DNA of 64,000 nucleotides, from assembly GCF_001298735.1 (NCBI RefSeq), contig NZ_CYSP01000018.1:17296-81295 (forward strand), read 5' to 3'. The notes beneath the pieces are model-generated. The model ran no database searches, was not told the origin of the DNA, and worked only from the letters and a program-made list of their open reading frames with translations. Numbering within the stretch: position 1 is the first letter of the stretch; each line of letters begins with the position of its first letter. Below, in pieces: positions 33,100 to 42,452 of the stretch. Made by a program: the position numbers and the translations under genes. Origin of the DNA: Propionispora sp. 2/2-37. Lineage in GTDB: Bacteria; Bacillota; Negativicutes; Propionisporales; Propionisporaceae.

Positions 33100-34602
33100 T
33101 TGGGAGAAATAAAGGAAAAACTAACCGATTGGCAAAAACGCACAGCTAACATCATGAACGGAGGTGGAGAAAAATACATCAAAAAGCAACATGCCGCCGG
33201 AAAGTTAACGGCCCGTGAACGGTTGGACAGATTACTGGATTCCGGTACCTTTGTCGAGTTGGACCAGTTTGTAGCTCACCGCTGCACAGAGTTCGGCATG
33301 GATCAAAAAGATATTCCCGGCGAAGGCGTAGTCACTGGTTACGGTCTGATCGACGGACGGCTGGTATATGTATTCGCGCAGGACTTTACAGTAATCGGCG
33401 GTTCCCTGGGGGAAATGCATGCCCGAAAAATTGTAAAGGTGCAGGATCTTGCGCTCAAAATGGGCGCACCTTTGATCGGCCTGAACGATTCCGGCGGGGC
33501 CCGTATTCAGGAGGCGGTTGACGCATTGTCCGGTTATGGCCAGATCTTTTACCGCAATACGCTGTGCTCCGGTGTTATCCCGCAAATTTCGGCCATTATG
33601 GGTCCCTGTGCCGGCGGAGCGGTATATTCACCGGCTTTAACGGACTTTGTCTATATGGTAGAAAATACCGGCCAGATGTTTATTACCGGGCCGCAGGTCA
33701 TTGCAGCAGTAACCGGCGAAACGGTGACAGCCGAACAGTTGGGAGGAGCGATGACCCACAACCAACTCTCCGGAGTTGCCCATTTTATCGCAGCGAACGA
33801 TGAAGATTGCCTGGCACAAATTCGCCGTTTACTTAGTTTTCTGCCCAGCAACAATTTGGATGATCCGGCCCGTCCGGCGGAAGAACTGAATACTTTCATC
33901 CCCGATAATTCCAATCAGCCTTACGATATGAAAGATATTATCACCAACATTGTAGATGACGCCGATTTCTATGAAGTACAGCCTTATTACGCGACCAACC
34001 TGATCACAGCCTTTGCCCGGCTGAACGGAAAAACGGTTGGAATTATTGCCAACCAGCCAAAGGTAATGGCCGGTTGTTTGGACACAAACGCTTCGGATAA
34101 AGCGGCCCGTTTTATCCGTTTTTGTGATGCCTTTCACATTCCCCTGTTAAACCTGGTAGATGTTCCCGGTTTTCTGCCGGGCACCGACCAGGAATACAGC
34201 GGCATTATCCGGCACGGAGCCAAAATGCTGTTTGCCTACTCCGAAGCTACGGTGCCAAAAGTCACCCTGGTTATCCGCAAAGCCTATGGCGGCTCTTATC
34301 TGGCCATGTGTTCGCGCGATTTGGGAGCCGATCAGGTTATTGCCTGGCCTAGTGCCGAAATAGCCGTTATGGGGCCGGCAGGTGCAGCCAATATCATTTT
34401 TAAAGGGGATCCGGATTTGGCGAATAAAACGGCTGCCTATATCAAAAATTTTTCCACTCCTTACCAGGCGGCAAAACGGGGATTTGTCGATATGGTAATC
34501 CAGCCAAGCCAAACCCGCATAACCCTGATTAATGCCTTTGCCATGCTTGCCTCAAAACGGGAAAGCCGTCCGGCCAAACGGCACGGAAACATTCCGTTAT
34601 AA
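33100..34602 (+). CDS. mmdA: methylmalonyl-CoA decarboxylase alpha subunit (carboxyltransferase)
   Basis: 500 residues, a complete acyl-CoA carboxyltransferase: N-terminal half with GKLTARERLDRLLDSGTFVE and the LNDSGGARIQEAV oxyanion motif, C-terminal half with VDVPGFLPGTDQEYSGIIRHGAKMLFAY-type segments. It moves the carboxyl group of (S)-methylmalonyl-CoA to the biotin carrier. The subunits after it (OadG-, biotin carrier- and OadB-like) show that it belongs to a sodium pump rather than to a soluble carboxylase. I place the start at TTG 33100, behind GGAGGT; an in-frame ATG at 33058 has no ribosome site. The substrate could in principle be another acyl-CoA. Confidence 0.88.
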   Translation: MGEIKEKLTDWQKRTANIMNGGGEKYIKKQHAAGKLTARERLDRLLDSGTFVELDQFVAHRCTEFGMDQKDIPGEGVVTGYGLIDGRLVYVFAQDFTVIGGSLGEMHARKIVKVQDLALKMGAPLIGLNDSGGARIQEAVDALSGYGQIFYRNTLCSGVIPQISAIMGPCAGGAVYSPALTDFVYMVENTGQMFITGPQVIAAVTGETVTAEQLGGAMTHNQLSGVAHFIAANDEDCLAQIRRLLSFLPSNNLDDPARPAEELNTFIPDNSNQPYDMKDIITNIVDDADFYEVQPYYATNLITAFARLNGKTVGIIANQPKVMAGCLDTNASDKAARFIRFCDAFHIPLLNLVDVPGFLPGTDQEYSGIIRHGAKMLFAYSEATVPKVTLVIRKAYGGSYLAMCSRDLGADQVIAWPSAEIAVMGPAGAANIIFKGDPDLANKTAAYIKNFSTPYQAAKRGFVDMVIQPSQTRITLINAFAMLASKRESRPAKRHGNIPL

Positions 34603-34626
34603 ATTCAGACAGGAGGTTTATCGTCA

Positions 34627-34980
34627 ATGGGACAGCCTGTTACTTCCAATCCGTTATTAATAGCATTAATCAACATGACAGTAGTCTTTGGCGTTTTATA
34701 CGGTCTTAGCTGGGTAATCCGGTTTATCAACATGATCGATCCGACCCGCAGCCGCAGGCAACCGGCTGCTGCCGCGGAATTGCCGGACTTATCCGCTGCC
34801 CTGGAACCGGAGATCCCGCAAGATAGCACCGACGAAGAAATGCTGGTGCTTTTCACAGCGGCAATTGCGGCCGCCGGTTATCCAAACTCACGAATTGTGG
34901 CCATCCGCCCCGCTGCCAAGAGCAATTGGACGGAAGCAGCCCGGTTAGAAATGATCACCAAATATCACAGATTTTATTGA
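34627..34980 (+). CDS. mmdD: sodium-pump decarboxylase delta/OadG-like subunit
   Basis: 117 residues: one N-terminal membrane helix (LLIALINMTVVFGVLYGLSW), a Pro/Ala-rich linker, then a small soluble domain (TDEEMLVLFTAAIAAAGY). This is the pattern of MmdD/OadG, which anchors and assembles the complex of carboxyltransferase and beta subunit. AGGAGG precedes the start, 24 bases after mmdA. Confidence 0.88.
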   Translation: MGQPVTSNPLLIALINMTVVFGVLYGLSWVIRFINMIDPTRSRRQPAAAAELPDLSAALEPEIPQDSTDEEMLVLFTAAIAAAGYPNSRIVAIRPAAKSNWTEAARLEMITKYHRFY

Positions 34981-34999
34981 ATCAAGGAGGATTCCGGAT

Positions 35000-35383
35000 A
35001 TGAAAAAATTCCGTATAACCTTTAAAGGACAGGTCTACGAGCTGGATGTAGAAGAAATCGGCAGCGCCACTGCGGTCTCTCCTCAGCCGGCAGTGGCTGC
35101 TGCCGTGCCACCTGCAGCCACTAAAACTGCGGCTCCGGTAAAAAATACCCCGTCGGCAGCTTCCGCCGGCGGCAAAGTTCTGACTGCACCGATGCCCGGA
35201 AAAATTTTAGAAATCAAGGTCAAACCCGGTGCTGCTGTCAAACGCGGCGAGGTTGTGGGATTATTGGAAGCAATGAAAATGCAGAACGAACTGGTGGCGC
35301 CTCAGGATGCCCAGGTAGCGGAGATCCGGGTTTCAGCCGGTCAGACCGTATCGACCGGCGATGTTTTGTTCGTCTTTAAATAG
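35000..35383 (+). CDS. mmdC: biotin carboxyl carrier (gamma) subunit
   Basis: 127 residues. An N-terminal strand region, an Ala/Pro-rich flexible linker (about 27-60), and a C-terminal biotinyl domain with the biotin-lysine motif EAMKM and the closing [10 protein letters not shown] strand. It ferries CO2 as carboxybiotin from MmdA to MmdB. AAGGAGG site; 19 bases after mmdD. Confidence 0.94.
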   Translation: MKKFRITFKGQVYELDVEEIGSATAVSPQPAVAAAVPPAATKTAAPVKNTPSAASAGGKVLTAPMPGKILEIKVKPGAAVKRGEVVGLLEAMKMQNELVAPQDAQVAEIRVSAGQTVSTGDVLFVFK

Positions 35384-35415
35384 ACCGGATCTACCAAAAC
35401 AGAAAGGAGCCTGTC

Positions 35416-36537
35416 ATGGAAGCGTTTATTATTTCTCTGCAAGCGGTATGGGCGGAGAGCGGTTTTGCGGCCTTCACCTCCGGCCATGCCATTATGATTC
35501 TGGTCGGCATTGTTCTGTTATATTTAGCTTTTGCCAAAGGATTTGAACCATTGCTACTGGCCCCCATTGCCTTCGGCTGTATTTTGGCCAATTTCCCCAA
35601 AACCGGCTTCGAGGAAGATCCGGGCTTAATGCAGGTTATCGCCTGGGGAATCAAAAACGAAGTCTTCCCGCCGCTTATCTTTCTGGGCGTAGGCGCTATG
35701 ACCGACTTCGGCCCGCTTATCGCCAATCCCTCCACCCTGCTGCTGGGAGCGGCAGCCCAGGTTGGTGTATTTATTTCTCTAATGGGAGCGATGGCTCTGG
35801 GCTTTAGTATCCAGGAAGCCGCTTCGATCGGAATCATCGGCGGCGCCGACGGTCCGACCGCCATTTACTTAGCGATTAAGATGGCGCCCCATTTACTGGG
35901 TGCCATTGCCGTAGCCGCCTATTCCTATATGTCACTGGTGCCGTTGATTCAGCCGCCGATTATGAAGCTCCTGACAACGCAAAAAGAACGGGAAATTGTC
36001 ATGGATCAGTTGCGGCCGGTCTCCAAGTTTGAAAAACTGGCTTTCCCGGTTGTTACCACCATTGTAATCAGCCTGCTGCTCCCGCCGATCGCCTCGCTGA
36101 TGGGCATGCTGATGCTGGGCAACCTGTTCCGGGAATCCGGCGTAACCGACCGCTTATCCGACACGGCCCAAAATGCCCTGATCAATATTGTCACCATCCT
36201 GCTGGCAACCGGCACCGGCCTCACCATGAAAGCGGAAAACTTTTTGACCTACCAGACGATTTTAATCATTGTTCTGGGGCTGATTGCTTTTGCCGGCGGA
36301 ACAGTCGGCGGTGTGCTGTTTGGAAAAATTATGAATTACCTCAGCGGCGGCAAGGTAAATCCTTTAATCGGTTCGGCCGGGGTATCCGCCGTACCTATGG
36401 CCGCCCGTGTAAGCCAGATCGTCGGGCAAAAAGCCAATCCGGAGAACTTCCTGCTGATGCATGCCATGGGGCCGAATGTTGCCGGAGTCATCGGCACCGC
36501 AGTGGCCGCCGGCACCATGCTGGCCATGCTAAAATAA
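35416..36537 (+). CDS. mmdB: sodium-translocating decarboxylase beta subunit
   Basis: 373 residues, a polytopic membrane protein of the OadB/MmdB family with [11 protein letters not shown], the conserved [13 protein letters not shown] motif and the C-terminal [15 protein letters not shown] region (residues that line the ion path). It decarboxylates carboxybiotin and exports Na+. AGAAAGGAG precedes the ATG, 32 bases after the carrier gene. With A, D and C subunits it completes the pump. Confidence 0.95.
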   Translation: MEAFIISLQAVWAESGFAAFTSGHAIMILVGIVLLYLAFAKGFEPLLLAPIAFGCILANFPKTGFEEDPGLMQVIAWGIKNEVFPPLIFLGVGAMTDFGPLIANPSTLLLGAAAQVGVFISLMGAMALGFSIQEAASIGIIGGADGPTAIYLAIKMAPHLLGAIAVAAYSYMSLVPLIQPPIMKLLTTQKEREIVMDQLRPVSKFEKLAFPVVTTIVISLLLPPIASLMGMLMLGNLFRESGVTDRLSDTAQNALINIVTILLATGTGLTMKAENFLTYQTILIIVLGLIAFAGGTVGGVLFGKIMNYLSGGKVNPLIGSAGVSAVPMAARVSQIVGQKANPENFLLMHAMGPNVAGVIGTAVAAGTMLAMLK

Positions 36538-36574
36538 TCGTATCGGATTCTAAACGGCTAAAGGAGGAAAAAAG

Positions 36575-37861
36575 ATGACTCCATCGGTAATAACACTGTT
36601 AGTTTTGGGCGTAGTCGCTTTATTATTTGTTACCGAAATAGTCCCGCTGGCGATCACCGCCATGAGCGGGGCCATAGTCCTCGGCATTCTGGGGATTATT
36701 CCGATGTCCACGGTATTTTCCGGTTTGTCTAATTCCACGGTAGTCTTGTTTGCCGGGATGTTTGTTATCGGAGCAGCCATGTTTCATACCGGCCTGGCGC
36801 AAAAACTGGGAACAGCGGTTGTGCGCTTTGCCGGTACAGGAGAAAATAGTCTGATGTTCGGCACTATGCTGGTAGCTGCCGCAATTTCATCCGTATCGTC
36901 CAATACCGGCGCTACCGCCGCGTTAATGCCGGTGGTCATCGGCATCTGTTCCGTCGCCGGCATACCGGCTTCCCGCCAGTTGATGCCGCTCGCTTACGGT
37001 GCCGGACTGGGCGGCATGATTACTATGGTCGGGACACCGCCTAATATCATTACTGCCGGCGCACTAAAGGCCGCCGGTTTCGAACCCTTCGGTTTTTTTG
37101 AATTTGCCTGGATTGGAATCCCGCTTACCATTGCGGGCATTGCTTATATGATGTTTGTCGGAAAATATTTTCTGCCCAGAGAGCAGCTAATTCCGTCCGA
37201 GGTGATTATGGATACCGCCGCCAGCCAGGAAGCCGCAGCCGTCAGCCATGACCCGAAAAAAATGTGGATTACCGCAGCCACTCTGATCGGCGTTGTCATT
37301 GTGATGGCACTGGACTTGCCGCAATTGCCGCTGGAAGTAGCTGCCGTAATTGGCGCGATTATCCTGGTACTTACCAAATGCCTGACTGAAAAGCAGGCCT
37401 ATTCCGGCATCGACTGGGTTACCATTTTTTTATTCGCAGGCATGATGCCGATCGCAACCGCCATGGATAAAAGCGGGGCCGGACAACTGATTGCCGATCA
37501 TGTTGTTGGACTCTTAGGCGGTCACCCCCATCCTTTGATGGTTACTGCCGTGCTCTTTTTATTATCGGGCGGCTTGACCCAATTTATGTCCAACACTGCT
37601 TCTGCTGCCTTGCTGGCTCCTATCGGCATATCCATTGCCAAAATTCTGAACGCCAGCCCCTATGCCGTACTGATGGCCATAGCGATTGCCGCTTCCTGCG
37701 CTTTTATAACGCCGGTGGGAACACCGCCCAATACCTTGGTTCTGGGGCCCGGCCGCTACCGGTTTATGGATTACGTTAAGGCGGGCAGCGGGCTAACTCT
37801 GGTCTGTTTCATCCTCTCCATTATTATCATCCCCTTGGTTTGGCCGTTTTTCCCTAAATAA
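36575..37861 (+). CDS. SLC13/DASS family sodium-dicarboxylate carrier
   Basis: 428 residues with about eleven membrane helices. Both family SNT motifs are present (SSNTGATAALMPV and FMSNTASAALLAPIG) and the GTPPNIITA / GTPPNTLVLGPG hairpins, as in VcINDY-like succinate carriers. It probably imports succinate or a similar C4 acid with Na+, feeding the decarboxylase and using the sodium gradient that the decarboxylase builds. AAGGAGG site, 37 bases after mmdB, so part of the operon. Confidence 0.9.
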   Translation: MTPSVITLLVLGVVALLFVTEIVPLAITAMSGAIVLGILGIIPMSTVFSGLSNSTVVLFAGMFVIGAAMFHTGLAQKLGTAVVRFAGTGENSLMFGTMLVAAAISSVSSNTGATAALMPVVIGICSVAGIPASRQLMPLAYGAGLGGMITMVGTPPNIITAGALKAAGFEPFGFFEFAWIGIPLTIAGIAYMMFVGKYFLPREQLIPSEVIMDTAASQEAAAVSHDPKKMWITAATLIGVVIVMALDLPQLPLEVAAVIGAIILVLTKCLTEKQAYSGIDWVTIFLFAGMMPIATAMDKSGAGQLIADHVVGLLGGHPHPLMVTAVLFLLSGGLTQFMSNTASAALLAPIGISIAKILNASPYAVLMAIAIAASCAFITPVGTPPNTLVLGPGRYRFMDYVKAGSGLTLVCFILSIIIIPLVWPFFPK

Positions 37862-37912
37862 CAGAGAAGTGTCCAACCCCGGTAAGCATAATAAATAAAA
37901 GGCTGCGATATA

Positions 37913-38182
37913 ATGTCCGATCAAATACATGTTTTCAATATACTAATGGCTTTTGCCAGCGCCCTGTTGATTATTTATTTGACCGCTAAATGTATTGGCG
38001 AAGAAAAGAAGGCACGGTGGTTTAAAAAGAGGGAAAAAGCAGCGAATTCCCTTACCAGGCGCGGCTATCTTGGTGCAACCTGGCAATTCGGCGTCCCCCG
38101 CAGCTGGCAGGGCTTGCTGGTTGCCGTTTGCATGTATGTTCTTATTTTTAGCGTCGGTTATCTTCTCATATTCATTCTCTAG
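37913..38182 (+). CDS. small two-helix membrane protein, unknown
   Basis: 89 residues: helix about 7-26, a basic cytoplasmic-like middle (KKARWFKKREKAANSLTRRGYLG), helix about 67-88. I do not recognise the family. It lies 51 bases after the carrier and before the operon terminator, so it may be an accessory subunit of the carrier or pump. The ribosome site (AAAGG) is weak and far from the ATG. Confidence 0.55.
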   Translation: MSDQIHVFNILMAFASALLIIYLTAKCIGEEKKARWFKKREKAANSLTRRGYLGATWQFGVPRSWQGLLVAVCMYVLIFSVGYLLIFIL

Positions 38183-38231
38183 CAAATACTGGCTTAAGGG
38201 CCTGCTGTCCCTGATAAGAAAACCAACAGCT

Positions 38232-38275
38232 GAAGGCACTTCCCTTGGATAATCAAAACCAACGGAAGTGCCTTC
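38232..38275 (+). terminator. terminator-like hairpin after the decarboxylase-carrier operon
   Basis: A 12-bp perfect stem (GAAGGCACTTCC with its complement) and a 20-nt loop followed by TTGAT; weak T run. Confidence 0.6.
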
Positions 38276-38446
38276 TTGATATGCCCACCAATCTGAAATG
38301 AGTGTTTACTCCAATCGGTCACAAACAATGACCTTCTTAACAACCTAGGAAAACTATCAATCAATGGCCGGCAATTCTGTCGCAGGGAAAACCGTCATTT
38401 ATGTGGAATTAATATAAGATTAATCCGAAAGTCAACAGGGGATAAT

Positions 38447-40042
38447 ATGGCGCTAAAAATAAAACTGCAGACAAAAATTATCAGCCTGGTTTGTATTGTG
38501 GTAGCCATCGTACTGCTAGTGACCAGCTTGCTGGTGTCCCGCAGCATCGCTACCCAGGTAAAGGACAGTCTGGGGCGCCAGGCCATGAGCGTCGCCCGGA
38601 TGATCGCCCGTTCTCCGGTAATTATTGAAGGGTTAACCGGCTCTCGCCCGGCCGGTGATATACAAAAGTATGCCAATGAGAATAAGGATTTAACTAATGT
38701 TGCCTTTATTGTCGTACTCAATCCGGATAGCACCCGCCTGTCGCATCCCAATCCGTCCTTGCTGGGCAAACACTTGATGGGCGGTGATGAAAAGGCCGCC
38801 ATGTCGGGAAAAGAATATCTATCGGAAGCCCGAGGTACCCTTGGTTACTCGCTGCGGGCCTTTACCCCCGTCTACGGGCCGGACGGCCGGCAGGTAGGGG
38901 CCGTGCTTGTCGGTATTTTGATGAACTATGTGCAGGATGCGGTACAACAGGCCCAAATGATCGTCATCGTTACCATGGGTATCGGCATGCTGCTGGGGGT
39001 TCTGGGGGCTATTTTGCTGGCAAGGGATATCAAGCGGACCTTATTCGGCTTAGAACCGGAAGTTATTGCCAAGCAAATGGAAGAACGCAGCGTCATGCTG
39101 CAATCGGTACGGGAAGCCATCATTGCCGTGGATGCAGCCGGCATCATCACCTTAGTTAATGAAGAGGGCCGGCGTTTGCTTAAGTTGAGCGGGTTAAGTT
39201 CCGACCCTGTCGGTAAGCCGGTCAATACCTTTGTGCCCAATACCCGGCTAAAGGAGGTTTTATATACCGGCAAAATGGAATTGGATCAGGAACAGGATTT
39301 ATTCGGGGTGTCCGTGCTGGCCAACCGTGTGCCGCTGTTGGTAAACGGCAACATCGTCGGTGCTATTGCCACCTTCCGCGACAAAACCGAAGTCAAGCGC
39401 CTGGCGGAAGAACTGACCGGCGTGCAGGATTATGTCGATGCACTGCGTTCACAGGCCCATGAGTTTATGAACCAGCTGCACGTTATTTTAGGCATGGTCC
39501 AGCTGGAAAACTATGATTTGCTCTCCTCCTATATCTGCCGCATAGCATCCGAATCCCAGGCAGAAGTCACCTTTGTGGGACGGCGCATCCGCAATCCGGT
39601 GCTGGCCGGATTTATCCTGAGCAAGTTAAGTCTGGCCCGGGAAAAGCAAATCGGTATGTCCCTGTCGGAAACAAGCTTTCTGCCGGCTACACAAAGTGAG
39701 GACGTTACCCACGAAGCAGTCACCATTATCGGTAACCTGGTGGAAAATGCTTTCGATGCCGTGGAGGGGAAACCAAAACGCGAAGTGACGCTGGATATTA
39801 GCTACAAGAATGGTTGGGCAACCGTTAAAGTCCGGGATACCGGCAGCGGAATTGCCCCCGAACTGGGAGATCGTATTTTTGAAAAGGAAGTATCCACCAA
39901 GCCGGGAACACGCGGCTATGGTTTGTATCTCGTAAAGCTAAGTGTGGACAAGCTTGGCGGCTGGATTAAAACCATGCGCCAGGACGAACAAACGGTATTT
40001 TTAGTTTCTTTTCCTTATGAAAGTGCAGGTGAAACCGGATGA
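38447..40042 (+). CDS. CitA/DcuS-type sensor histidine kinase (second pair)
   Basis: 531 residues, a clear paralogue of the kinase at 30616: same order of helix, periplasmic sensor with RLSHP and GYSLRAFTPVY, helix (about 165-187), PAS (VREAIIAVDAAGIITLVNEEG), phospho-His in SQAHEFMNQLHVILG, and ATPase motifs NLVENAFDAVE and DTGSGIAP. The sensor loops differ from the first kinase, which suggests a different preferred acid. Overlaps its regulator gene by four bases (ATGA). Confidence 0.93.
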   Translation: MALKIKLQTKIISLVCIVVAIVLLVTSLLVSRSIATQVKDSLGRQAMSVARMIARSPVIIEGLTGSRPAGDIQKYANENKDLTNVAFIVVLNPDSTRLSHPNPSLLGKHLMGGDEKAAMSGKEYLSEARGTLGYSLRAFTPVYGPDGRQVGAVLVGILMNYVQDAVQQAQMIVIVTMGIGMLLGVLGAILLARDIKRTLFGLEPEVIAKQMEERSVMLQSVREAIIAVDAAGIITLVNEEGRRLLKLSGLSSDPVGKPVNTFVPNTRLKEVLYTGKMELDQEQDLFGVSVLANRVPLLVNGNIVGAIATFRDKTEVKRLAEELTGVQDYVDALRSQAHEFMNQLHVILGMVQLENYDLLSSYICRIASESQAEVTFVGRRIRNPVLAGFILSKLSLAREKQIGMSLSETSFLPATQSEDVTHEAVTIIGNLVENAFDAVEGKPKREVTLDISYKNGWATVKVRDTGSGIAPELGDRIFEKEVSTKPGTRGYGLYLVKLSVDKLGGWIKTMRQDEQTVFLVSFPYESAGETG

Positions 40043-40740
40043 TCAAAGTACTGATTGTCGAAGACGATCCGATGGTGGCCGAATTAAACCGCCGCTATCT
40101 GGAAAAACTGGAGGGCTTCGCACCGGCGGCAATTGTCCATACAGCCGACGAAGCCTTGCAATACCTCAAAAATCAGGTAGTTGATCTGGTTCTTCTCGAT
40201 ATCTTTATGCCCGGTATGAACGGTCTGGAGTTATTGTCGGCCATCCGCCGGCAGCAATACGGAGTGGACATCATTCTGGTAACGGCCGCTAAAGACACCC
40301 GTTCGGTGCAAACCGCACTCCGTCAGGGAGCCGTGGATTACCTGATTAAACCTTTTGAATTTAAACGGTTTCAAACTGCTTTACATGCTTTCAGGCAGCG
40401 AATGAACCTGATTAGAAACCAGGAACAATTTTGCCAGACACAGCTGGATGAACAGGTCTTCAGCCAGCATACCCGTCTAAACAAGACGGAACTGCCCAAA
40501 GGGCTGGATCAAAACACCCTTAAGCATGTCTGGTCTTGTATCGCCGCCGCGAAAGACAGTTTTACTGCTAAAGAAATGGCTCAACAGGTGGGTATTTCAC
40601 AGGTATCTATCCGTAAATATTTAAAATACCTGGAGAGCCAGGAATTGCTGCAGGTTCACATTAACTACCAGGCGGTGGGACGCCCCATAACCATTTACCG
40701 GTGTACTGATCCAAACACCATACCCGATTTCATAGAGTAA
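40039..40740 (+). CDS. CitB/DcuR-type response regulator (second pair)
   Basis: 233 residues, paralogue of the regulator at 32220. Receiver with VEDDPM, VLLDIFMPGMNG and YLIKPFEF; C-terminal HTH (EMAQQVGISQVSIRKYLKYL). It precedes the Dcu-type carrier gene, which it probably controls. Close similarity of the two regulators makes cross-talk or shared sites likely. Confidence 0.94.
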   Translation: MIKVLIVEDDPMVAELNRRYLEKLEGFAPAAIVHTADEALQYLKNQVVDLVLLDIFMPGMNGLELLSAIRRQQYGVDIILVTAAKDTRSVQTALRQGAVDYLIKPFEFKRFQTALHAFRQRMNLIRNQEQFCQTQLDEQVFSQHTRLNKTELPKGLDQNTLKHVWSCIAAAKDSFTAKEMAQQVGISQVSIRKYLKYLESQELLQVHINYQAVGRPITIYRCTDPNTIPDFIE

Positions 40741-40778
40741 GAGCCGGAGTTGCTTTTAAAAGCGCTTCCGGCTCTTAC
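40738..40778 (+). terminator. intrinsic terminator after the second two-component pair
   Basis: TAAGAGCCGGA (which includes the stop codon) pairs with TCCGGCTCTTA; followed by CTTATTTT. Confidence 0.75.
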
Positions 40779-40905
40779 TTATTTTAATTAAAAAACCCCT
40801 GAATTAACTTATATAATCTATCACAAAAAATTATCTGAATTTATAATAAGCAATGGAATTTTTACTTAAGTTCCTCAAAAACTAACGTAAAAGGAGACAG
40901 ATTTT

Positions 40906-42249
40906 ATGCTTTTATTGCAAACTATCGTTGTACTTGGCTGTCTGCTGTTAGGTACCCGCTTTGGCGGCATGGGTCTTGGGCTCATCAGTGGTATTGGTCT
41001 TTTTATCCTTACTTTTGTCTTCGGAGTAGAACCGGGTAAGCCTCCGATTGATGTTATGCTCACCATCCTGGCGGTTATCGGCTGTGCCTCGGTACTGCAA
41101 ACTGCAGGCGGTTTAAACGTTATGATGCGTTTTGCCGAACGGCTGCTGCGCCGTCATCCCGACTATATTACCATATTAGCTCCCATCACCACCTGGGGGC
41201 TGACCTTCCTCTGCGGTACCGGGCACGTGGTGTATACCATGTTCCCAATCATTTATGATATTGCGATTAAGAAGGGCATTCGTCCGGAGCGTCCGATGGC
41301 CGTGGCTTCCGTAGCTTCACAAATGGGCATCGGAGCCTCGCCTGTGTCCGTATCGGTGGTTTCCATGGTCTCTATTTTAGGTCAGGCCCATGGCGTGGGA
41401 CAAGCTATCGGTATTCTACAGCTGCTGTCCATATCCATTCCTGCAACCTTTCTCGGGGTTGTAGCCGCCGCCCTTTGGAGTATGCACCGTGGCAAGGATT
41501 TGGACAAAGACGAAGAATTCCAGGCTAAGTTAAAAGACCCGTCACAACGAGAATTTATTTACGGAGACTCCGAATCTCTGCTCAACAAAGCCTTCCCGAA
41601 AGAAGCCTACTGGGCAACCTGGATTTTTTTTGCTGCCATCCTGGGCGTGGTTATATTCGGCGCATTTCCCAATCTAGTACCGTCTTTCGGTCCCCCGGAC
41701 AAGTTAAAACCGATCTCTATGAATCTGATTATTCAGATGCTTATGCTAATCGCCGGAGCCGTTATTTTAATGACCTGCAAAGTAAACCAGCGGGAAATTG
41801 CCAACGGCCCGGTCTTTAAAGCCGGTATGGTGGCTATATTCTCCGTATTCGGCGTAGCCTGGATGGCCGACTCCTTCTTTCACGCTCACTTTACACTGCT
41901 GAAGAACTCTCTTGCCGGTGTTGTGGCCACATACCCCTGGATGTATGCTGTGGTATTATTGTTTGTTTCCAAGCTGGTAAACAGCCAGGCAGCAGCCGTC
42001 GTAGCCATCGCTCCGATCGGAGTCAGCCTGGGAGTCGATCCGAAAACGATTGTGGCTTTCTTCTCCGCCTCTTACGGCTACTTTATTTTGCCTACCTACC
42101 CAAGTGACTTGGCCTGTATTGGCTTTGACCGTTCCGGCACCACCGGTATCGGCAAATTTATTATCAACCACAGCTTTATCGTACCAGGCTTCATTGGTGT
42201 TATTACCGGCTGTATAGTCGGCTCCATCCTGGTACGAATTATACTATAG
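40906..42249 (+). CDS. anaerobic C4-dicarboxylate carrier, Dcu family
   Basis: 447 residues, all membrane. DcuA/DcuB-like segments such as LLLGTRFGGMGLGLISGIGL, TILAPITTWGLTFLCGTGHVVYT and ASVASQMGIGASPVSVSVVS are clear. It would exchange fumarate or malate for succinate, or take up C4 acids under anaerobic conditions. AAAGGAG site. It follows the second CitA/CitB pair and has AT-rich repeats in front. DcuA versus DcuB cannot be told by eye. Confidence 0.92.
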   Translation: MLLLQTIVVLGCLLLGTRFGGMGLGLISGIGLFILTFVFGVEPGKPPIDVMLTILAVIGCASVLQTAGGLNVMMRFAERLLRRHPDYITILAPITTWGLTFLCGTGHVVYTMFPIIYDIAIKKGIRPERPMAVASVASQMGIGASPVSVSVVSMVSILGQAHGVGQAIGILQLLSISIPATFLGVVAAALWSMHRGKDLDKDEEFQAKLKDPSQREFIYGDSESLLNKAFPKEAYWATWIFFAAILGVVIFGAFPNLVPSFGPPDKLKPISMNLIIQMLMLIAGAVILMTCKVNQREIANGPVFKAGMVAIFSVFGVAWMADSFFHAHFTLLKNSLAGVVATYPWMYAVVLLFVSKLVNSQAAAVVAIAPIGVSLGVDPKTIVAFFSASYGYFILPTYPSDLACIGFDRSGTTGIGKFIINHSFIVPGFIGVITGCIVGSILVRIIL

Positions 42250-42274
42250 GCTTTACCATTCTTAAACCCTTCAT

Positions 42275-42333
42275 CTTAAAAACCAAGGAGTCCGGATGCC
42301 TGAAAGGGCATTCCGGACTCCTTGGTTTTTAAG
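42275..42333. terminator. very long terminator hairpin
   Basis: Perfect 22-bp inverted repeat (starting CTTAAAAACCAAGGAG) with a 15-nt loop; A run on the left and T run on the right, hence active in both directions. Ends the Dcu gene. Confidence 0.88.
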
Positions 42334-42452
42334 CCGTCTCCCCTGCCAAATATCTTCTGTTTGCAAGGACAGGCATTCTGCCATATAATGTAACTAGTTA
42401 TCCTTATCGTTTTTAGGTTGACACTGTATTTGAGATCAAGGGGGAAACTTTC

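Noticed and set aside
37943..38252. Alternative frames over the small membrane protein
   Set aside because: They are shadows; the chosen frame alone gives two clean membrane helices and follows the operon direction.
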